Shown here piece after piece: positions 6,675 through 11,044 of a stretch of DNA of 11,044 bases. The stretch comes from Devosiaceae bacterium (lineage in GTDB: Bacteria; Pseudomonadota; Alphaproteobacteria; Rhizobiales; Devosiaceae). How positions within the stretch are numbered: position 1 is the stretch's first letter; every line of letters begins with the position of its first letter. The stretch lies in NCBI GenBank assembly GCA_021648585.1, contig JAKISM010000076.1:1-11044 (forward strand), read 5' to 3'. The position numbers and the translations under genes were made by a program. The notes below the pieces were generated by a model that saw only the letters and a list, made by a program, of their open reading frames with translations, searched no databases and was not told the DNA's origin.

Positions 6675-7126
6675 AGTGTTTTAATTTCAGCGCCCATCGC
6701 TTTGGCAAACCGTTCAAAAAACCTATCAATAATTTTTTGTGCGCTTTTACCGATTATTTTTTTGCCTAATTTCATTAAAGCGTTTGAGCCGCCTCCTTTT
6801 GCATTAAATGACAAGATAGTGCCGCCCTCAAAATCGCTTAATTCAATATCCGCTTCACCATGAGCATGTCCTAAAATTGAGCCTTTACCATATCCCAATA
6901 AAGTATATTTTTGTGCGGCAGTGACATTTTTTAATTCTAGCCCACCAGCAAATTTTGGATTTATAAGCCCCAAATTAATCATTATTTCTAATTCTAGTTC
7001 ATTATCGCTTACCCAAGCAATTTTTTTACAACCCGGAATTGTTTCTTTAAGTATATCTGCATTATTTAGCGCCCGCCAAACCTCATCACGAGGCGCTTTG
7101 ATTAGATATTTTCCACTAAATTGCAT
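6671..7126 (-). CDS. CoxG-like SRPBCC-fold protein
   Basis: This 151-aa cytoplasmic protein belongs to the CoxG family (Pfam PF06240) of the SRPBCC/START hydrophobic-ligand-binding fold. Visible hallmarks are the N-terminal strand MQFSGKYLIKAPRDEVWRAL, the IPGCKKI motif (30-36), the KFAGGLELKNV segment (58-68), a HAHGEADIEL strand (87-96), and an amphipathic C-terminal helix (119-143, LGKKIIGKSAQKIIDRFFERF). The name comes from aerobic CO dehydrogenase clusters, where CoxG helps link the enzyme to the membrane quinone pool. No coxL, coxM or coxS is in this window, so a role in CO oxidation cannot be assumed; many relatives stand alone. It converges on ugpC with a 4-bp overlap of the 3' ends. 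The ATG at 7126 follows an AGGG about 12 nt upstream and gives the family N-terminus. Confidence 0.85.
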   Translation of the reverse strand: MQFSGKYLIKAPRDEVWRALNNADILKETIPGCKKIAWVSDNELELEIMINLGLINPKFAGGLELKNVTAAQKYTLLGYGKGSILGHAHGEADIELSDFEGGTILSFNAKGGGSNALMKLGKKIIGKSAQKIIDRFFERFAKAMGAEIKTL

Positions 7127-7285
7127 AAATAACTACCCTTTTTATCCCTTAAACCTTTTATTGCGACCTTTTAGCACCAATATAGTGGAAATAGTTACTG
7201 CAAAGACATGTTACAATTGCATTTTTTGAAAAAAACATCAAAGATGCAGTGAAACATGAAGAAATCTTTTCTAAAGGGGACAAAT
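7127..7285. other. divergent intergenic region between the CoxG-like gene and the three-gene cluster
   Basis: This short A+T-rich spacer must hold promoters for the leftward CoxG-like gene and the rightward cluster. TATAGT (7181-7186) and TACAAT (7211-7216) resemble -10 boxes, but I found no well-spaced -35 for either, so no promoter is called. Confidence 0.4.
7273..7280 (+). promoter_or_regulatory. Shine-Dalgarno deciding the start of the TelA-like gene
   Basis: AAAGGGGA ends 5 nt before the ATG at 7286. It selects this start over the in-frame ATG at 7256, which would add ten residues (MKKSFLKGTN) that simply translate the leader and the Shine-Dalgarno. Confidence 0.75.
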
Positions 7286-8473
7286 ATGAATAATGATCTA
7301 ATTAAACAGCCACTACAATATCTTGATAAAGCAATGAGTGCGGTACGTGATTTGGGGCTTTGGCCTGAAAAGCAAGAAGAGCAGCCAATAACAGGACTTC
7401 TACAAGAAATAACAGGGCTTGATGAAAATCGGGTTTTGCTAATTGGTCGCACGCTTTCGCAAGCATCAATTTTTAACGAGGTGGTGCGTGAGCAAATTGC
7501 AGCGATGAATATTGGTTCTCGTTATGAAGACATTACCAAAGGCTTTGATTCAATTAGAGATGACGCAAAAAATTTAGTTGATCAGCTTGATGATGGAAAG
7601 TTAGATGTACTTGAGCGGGCTTCAAATGTTTGGATGAAAATTTCACGTGGTGATATTGCTGCTCGTTTTGATAAAATCCGTGATATTTATCTTGAAGTAA
7701 GTTCTGATACTAAGGATCAAATTAAGCGTGAATTTACTATTCTTGAGGCCTATCGTGATTTTCGTGGGGCGCTCAAACAATCAGAAGTTATGGCGCTAGA
7801 AGTGTTGCAAACGGCTACGAACTTGCTTGATGAAAGAAAAGAAAGCCTAAAAAAGATATCAAAAGAACTTAGTGAATTTTCTCAAGGAACACCTGCTGAT
7901 AGGGCACGCCTTGAAATGGCACGTGATGAAAGATTGCGTGAATTGCAAAATGAAGAGCGCCGCTATCAAATAGCAAAAGACCTTTCGGACAATCTCACAA
8001 TTTCTTATAATACTTCAGAAGTTGTAATGGCTCGTCTTATGCAAACTACTAACGCTAAAGAGCGGGTTTATCAGCAATCAATTTCGTTCTTTTCAACTAA
8101 TGAAACCGTGTTAACTGCTCTATCTGCTTCTTTTACTGGCATGTTTGGGTTGCACGAAAGTACGCAAACCCTCAATGCAATGAAAGAGGGCATGGCAAAA
8201 TCCATTGAAACGCTTTCTGAAATTGGCGATAAAGTGCAGACAGAGGCGTTAAAAGCGGGGTATGGCCCTACCATTCGTGCCGATGCGGTTAAGAAACTGG
8301 TTGATTCGGTGGTTAATTTCCAAGAAAAATCTCGCACTATAATTAATGAAATGCGTGTGCTTGCTACTAAAAACTCAGAAGAAATTCGTGATGCTGTTGA
8401 AGATGGCAAGAAGCGCTTAGCTTTGTTAGCTGCTGAGGGCAATATTTTGCTAGTTGAAGAGAAAAATGGGTAA
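7286..8473 (+). CDS. TelA-like all-helical protein, first gene of the uncharacterised cluster
   Basis: The product is 395 aa, highly charged and almost entirely helical, without a signal peptide or membrane segment, so probably cytoplasmic or peripheral to the membrane. Residues 1-60 are an N-terminal module (QYLDKAMSAVRDLG, then LLQEITGLDENRVLLIGRTLSQ). Residues 85-230 are a heptad-like coiled-coil stretch. Residues 235-380 (NLTISYNTSEVVMARLMQT, then SFFSTNETVLTALSASFTGM, then a long C-terminal helix with RTIINEMRVLATKNSEEIRDA) follow the pattern of the C-terminal half of TelA/KlaA toxic-anion-resistance proteins (PF05816). The TelA link is inferred from remembered consensus pattern, not from a search. 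Relatives may be annotated vaguely as 'cell surface protein', which this sequence does not support. The same-strand DUF6384-like gene follows after a repeat-filled gap of about 300 bp. Function unknown; a metal or envelope-stress role is a guess from the TelA resemblance. Confidence 0.6.
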   Translation: MNNDLIKQPLQYLDKAMSAVRDLGLWPEKQEEQPITGLLQEITGLDENRVLLIGRTLSQASIFNEVVREQIAAMNIGSRYEDITKGFDSIRDDAKNLVDQLDDGKLDVLERASNVWMKISRGDIAARFDKIRDIYLEVSSDTKDQIKREFTILEAYRDFRGALKQSEVMALEVLQTATNLLDERKESLKKISKELSEFSQGTPADRARLEMARDERLRELQNEERRYQIAKDLSDNLTISYNTSEVVMARLMQTTNAKERVYQQSISFFSTNETVLTALSASFTGMFGLHESTQTLNAMKEGMAKSIETLSEIGDKVQTEALKAGYGPTIRADAVKKLVDSVVNFQEKSRTIINEMRVLATKNSEEIRDAVEDGKKRLALLAAEGNILLVEEKNG

Positions 8474-8500
8474 TAGTTAGGAAAAGCACAAGTAAGTATA

Positions 8501-8535
8501 GTGGAAAAAAACAAATGGCGGCAAGAATAAAAGAG
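8501..8535 (+). repeat. repeat copy A, 'empty' form
   Basis: GTGGAAAAA-AACAAA-TGGCGGCAAGAATAAA matches copies B (8648) and C (8771) but has a single ATGGCG (8515-8520), where the other two have ACGGCG, a GC-rich core, and ACGGCG again. Its GTG is in the same reading frame as the GTGs of B and C (147 and 270 bp apart), but a TAA follows after nine codons. Confidence 0.7.
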
Positions 8536-8550
8536 GCAGTATTTTTTCTA

Positions 8551-8590
8551 TACCCCCACCCCAGCCCTCCCCGCAAGGGGGAGGGAGAAG
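8551..8590. repeat. REP-like GC-rich palindrome
   Basis: CCCTCCCC (8565-8572), a GCAAG loop (8573-8577) and GGGGAGGG (8578-8585) form a perfect 8-bp stem, preceded by the C-rich ACCCCCACCCCAG. Strings of this kind are dispersed intergenic palindromes in many proteobacterial genomes. There is no T-tract on either side, so it is not a standard terminator, though it could protect mRNA ends or bind proteins. Confidence 0.75.
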
Positions 8591-8647
8591 GAAGAGAAGA
8601 TTATCTTTAGCAATAGGTAGGAAGAAATCCAGATTAAAGATGTGAGC

Positions 8648-8755
8648 GTGGAAAAAGAACAAACGGCGGGGGTGTGTCGGGGTTGGGAACAGCCTGCGCG
8701 GCGTGAGCGCAAGAAAAGAGGGCGACCAACGGCGACAAGAATAAAGAAAGCAACC
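8648..8755 (+). repeat. repeat copy B, 'filled' form with 66-bp spacing of ACGGCG
   Basis: It starts GTGGAAAAAGAACAAACGGCG, as copy C does. ACGGCG occurs at 8663-8668 and again at 8729-8734, 66 bp apart, and the core between them contains a TGCGC/GCGCA mini-palindrome (8695-8711). It ends GACAAGAATAAAGAAAGCAACC. Read in the frame of the next gene it encodes 36 residues resembling that protein's N-terminus, then a TAG at 8756. Confidence 0.75.
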
Positions 8756-8770
8756 TAGCGAGATTATAGA

Positions 8771-8842
8771 GTGGAAAAAGAACAAACGGCGGGGGTGTCG
8801 GGGTCGGGAGCGAAGCGACCAACGGCGACAAGCATAAAAGAG
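8771..8842 (+). repeat. repeat copy C, overlapping the 5' end of the DUF6384-like gene
   Basis: This copy is nearly identical to copy B at both ends. ACGGCG occurs at 8786-8791 and 8822-8827, 36 bp apart, with a GGTCG/CGACC mini-palindrome (8802-8820) between them. It supplies codons 1-24 of the annotated reading frame. Confidence 0.75.
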
Positions 8843-9781
8843 CCGACAAGCATAAAAAGAAAAAAACCCTTAGCACTTGATGAGGTCATGTTGGCAATGG
8901 ACGTGGTTGATACGCTGCGCCATCGCCAAGACCTTGTATTGCGTGAATTGAGCGGGGAGGCAAAAGAAAAGCAATTAATTAAAAAATTGCGTGAGATTTA
9001 TGCTCAGCAAGGGATAGAAGTTCCTGATAATATCTTAAAAGAGGGTGTTGCGGCGTTAAATGAAAGCCGATTTACTTATGAGCCGCCTAAAAGTAGTTTT
9101 AAGGTCTCTTTAGCCAAACTATATGTTTCACGCTCAAAATGGGGGCGGTGGGTTTTAGGTTCTTTTTTAGCCATTATTATTGGTGGGGCTTATTATCAGT
9201 TTTCTTATGTAGGGCAACAAGAGCAAAATGCAAAACAGGCTATCATAGAGCTTAATGAAACAATGCCCGCGAAAATGGAGCAGCTTTATCAAAGCATTTT
9301 TGATGAAACAAAAGTGCAAAGCGCTCAAAAGCAAGCTGAGGAAATACTTGCTCGTGGCAAAATTGCCCTTAAAGAACAAGATAAAAAAGCAGCACAAGCG
9401 GCAATTAATAACCTAACAAAAATCCGTGATCAATTACGTCAAGAATATTCACTAACTATTGTCAATCGTGAGGGCGTGCAATCAGGTTTTTGGACTTTTC
9501 CTGAAATAAATACAGATGCTACAAATTATTATTTAGTGGTTGAAGCGCTTGATAAAGCGGGCAATAAAATATCATTGCCAATATTAAGCGAGGAAACTGG
9601 AAAGAGCAAAAATGTTGATATTTGGGGGCTAAGAGTGTCTGAAGAGCTTTATGCAAATATTGCTAGTGATAAGCGTGATGATGGAATAATTCAGCAAAAT
9701 ATTCTTGGTGAAAAAGCCTATGGTTATCTTGATGTGACATATAATGTGAGCGTTCTTGATGGCGCTGTGACGGAGTGGTAA
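8771..9781 (+). CDS. DUF6384-like single-pass membrane protein with repeat-derived N-terminus
   Basis: The reading frame gives 336 aa from a GTG. Residues 1-32 come from the repeat copy and look like low-complexity basic sequence. The conserved body starts about residue 33 (KPLALDEVMLAMDVVDTLRHRQ), which resembles the DUF6384 family; I recognise this by motif memory only. A cytoplasmic helical domain (33-110, with REIYAQQGIEVPD and RFTYEPPK) is followed by one membrane span (about 125-146, VLGSFLAIIIGGAYYQFSYV), a coiled coil (150-228) and a beta-rich C-terminal domain (229-336, REGVQSGFWTFPEINTDA, then IWGLRVSEELY). The basic N-side suggests N-in, with the last 190 residues periplasmic. The start is uncertain: no good Shine-Dalgarno precedes the GTG, and the first ATG (8888, residue 40) would remove conserved residues. 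The next gene begins one base after the stop. Confidence 0.7.
   Translation: MEKEQTAGVSGSGAKRPTATSIKEPTSIKRKKPLALDEVMLAMDVVDTLRHRQDLVLRELSGEAKEKQLIKKLREIYAQQGIEVPDNILKEGVAALNESRFTYEPPKSSFKVSLAKLYVSRSKWGRWVLGSFLAIIIGGAYYQFSYVGQQEQNAKQAIIELNETMPAKMEQLYQSIFDETKVQSAQKQAEEILARGKIALKEQDKKAAQAAINNLTKIRDQLRQEYSLTIVNREGVQSGFWTFPEINTDATNYYLVVEALDKAGNKISLPILSEETGKSKNVDIWGLRVSEELYANIASDKRDDGIIQQNILGEKAYGYLDVTYNVSVLDGAVTEW
8826..8859 (+). repeat. 18-bp tandem duplication
   Basis: CGACAAGCATAAAA recurs with a period of 18 bp (8826 and 8844). It adds an in-frame six-residue repeat (TSIKEP then TSIKRK) to the N-terminus of the DUF6384-like protein. Confidence 0.75.
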
Positions 9782-9782
9782 T

Positions 9783-11044
9783 ATGGCAATAAGTGGACCA
9801 AATGCTCTAAAAAAACTAGATGAAGCGTTACGTGATATTCGCTCTGAAGAGCAAAAAATATCACGCCTGCTGGCTCGCTCATCTGAGCGTTCTGCAAAAC
9901 TTAAAGAAACTCAATCTGCACTTTTTAGACAATTAGCAAATGCGCAATTAGAGGGGGTTGCTAGAGAGGAAATTGGTGAGCAGTTTTCTCGAGCCGAAAA
10001 ACAGGCGCATTCTATTTTAGAGAAACATGATGTTTTATTAAATGATGTTGAAAATCAGTTGAAAAAACTAGATGCGCAAGTAGCTAGCAAAGCAACAAAG
10101 CGCCATGAAATATTAAATGAACTTAATCAAGCGCAAGAAAAACTAGTAGCTCTTAAAGATAAAATAAAAAAGCAAATAGAAAAAAATCCAAAGTTTGAAA
10201 CCTTACAAAAAAAGGTTGAAAATCTTAAAATAATCGCTGAGCAAAGCATTAAAAAAACTGAAATTGCGCAAAAAGATAGCGAAGAAAAGGGCAAGCCATA
10301 TAAAAATGATCCTCTATTTATGTATTTGTGGGACAGAAAATATGGCACTAGTGAATATAAAGTTGGCAATCTTACTCGCTGGCTTGATGGAAAAGTGGCA
10401 CGGCTAGTTAAATATAATGATGCGCGTCCAAATTTTGCGATGTTAAATGAAATACCGCTACGTCTTAGTGAACATGCGCTTTATCAATCTGAGTTAGAGC
10501 AAAAGGCACAAGAGGCGCTAGATAGGCTAGAGCAAAAAGCAGTTGATGAGGCTGGTGGCAAGCCAATGCGCCTAACATTAGAAAAGGCGCAAAAAGAATT
10601 ATCAGCTTTTGATATTGAGATGGCTCAAAGTGAAGATGAGCGTGATGAATTAGCACAACAATATCAATTATTGGCTGAGGGGCAAACACCCGCCTTTGAA
10701 GAAGCTAGTAACTTGCTCAGCGCCAATTTACAAAATCAAACTATTTCAACATTATTTGAGCGTGCAAGACGTACCTCTAATTCAAAAGACGATATTTTAG
10801 TTAAAAAAATAGATGGAATTATTGCTTCAATAAAAGAGGGGCAGGTAGATAATAAATCATATAAGAAGCGCCTAAAAACACTTGCCATAAGACGGCGGGA
10901 GCTTGAAGAAATTGAGTGGGAGTTCAAAAAATCCCGTTTTGATGATCCTCGCTCAAGTTTTAGTAAAAACAGTCTTACTGGCTCTTTATTATCTGAGTTT
11001 TTATCAGGTGCAATATCTGCGGCAATTTATTGGCAGCAATTTCA
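9783..11044 (+). CDS. long coiled-coil protein, third gene of the cluster (partial, C-terminus off right edge)
   Basis: The frame is open from the ATG at 9783 to the end of the window, 420 codons, with no stop. GGAG lies 8 nt before the ATG, one base after the DUF6384-like stop, so the two genes are coupled. The product begins with coiled coil (about 8-165), then has a non-coiled island at 171-233 (KPYKNDPLFMYLWDRKYGTS, a VARLVKYNDARPNF stretch, EIPLRLSEHA), then more coiled coil (234-300), a mixed segment (301-345) and a basic helix (346-386). The last visible part, SLLSEFLSGAISAAIYW (401-417), is hydrophobic enough to be a weak membrane-associated helix. There is no signal peptide. I do not recognise a named family. 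A membrane-side scaffold working with the DUF6384-like protein is inferred only from coupling and architecture. Confidence 0.75.
   Translation, partial: MAISGPNALKKLDEALRDIRSEEQKISRLLARSSERSAKLKETQSALFRQLANAQLEGVAREEIGEQFSRAEKQAHSILEKHDVLLNDVENQLKKLDAQVASKATKRHEILNELNQAQEKLVALKDKIKKQIEKNPKFETLQKKVENLKIIAEQSIKKTEIAQKDSEEKGKPYKNDPLFMYLWDRKYGTSEYKVGNLTRWLDGKVARLVKYNDARPNFAMLNEIPLRLSEHALYQSELEQKAQEALDRLEQKAVDEAGGKPMRLTLEKAQKELSAFDIEMAQSEDERDELAQQYQLLAEGQTPAFEEASNLLSANLQNQTISTLFERARRTSNSKDDILVKKIDGIIASIKEGQVDNKSYKKRLKTLAIRRRELEEIEWEFKKSRFDDPRSSFSKNSLTGSLLSEFLSGAISAAIYWQQF

Larger units (their letters stand above)
8474..8770. other. repeat-filled gap between the first two genes of the cluster
   Basis: No credible gene is present. 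The gap contains one short copy (8501-8535) and one full copy (8648-8755) of a sequence whose third copy forms the 5' end of the next gene, plus a GC-rich palindromic repeat (8551-8590). Base composition shifts sharply to G-rich in 8660-8735. Minus-strand reading frames across it (proline- and phenylalanine-rich) are artefacts of the repeats. No T-tract-backed terminator is seen, so read-through into the next gene is plausible. Confidence 0.75.

Noticed and set aside
7256..7285. Ten-residue extension of the TelA-like protein from the ATG at 7256
   Set aside because: The extension only translates the leader and its Shine-Dalgarno; AAAGGGGA points to the ATG at 7286.
8565..8585. GC-rich hairpin as an intrinsic terminator for the TelA-like gene
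   Set aside because: No T-tract follows on either strand; it fits a dispersed palindromic repeat better.
8477..8876. Minus-strand reading frames with repeated PTPPPFVLFP-like peptides
   Set aside because: They are the complement of the nucleotide repeats; composition is phenylalanine/leucine/proline-biased with no domain, and the forward strand explains them.
1..11044. CRISPR array, tRNA, rRNA, insertion sequence or phage genes
   Set aside because: No regularly spaced repeats, no cloverleaf-like sequence, and no transposase, integrase or phage structural protein was seen.

Overview
The window looks like chromosomal DNA from a low-GC alphaproteobacterium, most likely of the Hyphomicrobiales (Rhizobiales) type. 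I base this on an A+T-rich sequence, a complete ugpBAEC glycerol-3-phosphate importer in canonical order, a BMP-type nucleoside/sugar importer, an orphan CoxG-like protein, and a GC-rich palindromic repeat of the kind scattered through proteobacterial genomes. The genus cannot be settled from the sequence alone.

Layout. Bases 1-2115 are transcribed leftward: a BMP-family periplasmic binding protein is followed 19 bp later by its double-ATPase subunit, which runs off the left edge (the permeases should lie beyond it). A 333-bp A+T-rich divergent intergenic region (2116-2448) holds the leaders of this operon and of the rightward ugp operon. The ugp operon is ugpB, an intrinsic terminator/attenuator, then tightly packed ugpA, ugpE and ugpC. 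ugpC converges on a leftward CoxG-like SRPBCC gene, and their stop codons overlap. After a 159-bp gap comes a rightward three-gene cluster: a 395-aa helical protein that looks TelA-like, a single-pass membrane protein that looks like DUF6384, and a long coiled-coil protein that runs off the right edge.

How the genes work together. The two transport systems each pair a highly expressed periplasmic receptor with lower-abundance membrane and ATPase parts. In both operons a strong RNA hairpin lies just downstream of the receptor gene. UgpB captures sn-glycerol-3-phosphate or glycerophosphodiesters, UgpA/UgpE form the channel and UgpC powers it. The BMP protein and its ATPase probably import nucleosides.

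The least understood part is 7286-11044. The three rightward genes are probably co-transcribed and look like an envelope-associated module of unknown function. The DUF6384-like gene begins inside a 350-bp repeat field with three related, in-phase copies of one sequence: one short ('empty') and two carrying extra GC-rich cores of 36 and 66 bp next to a duplicated ACGGCG. The annotated N-terminus of that protein therefore appears to be repeat-derived.
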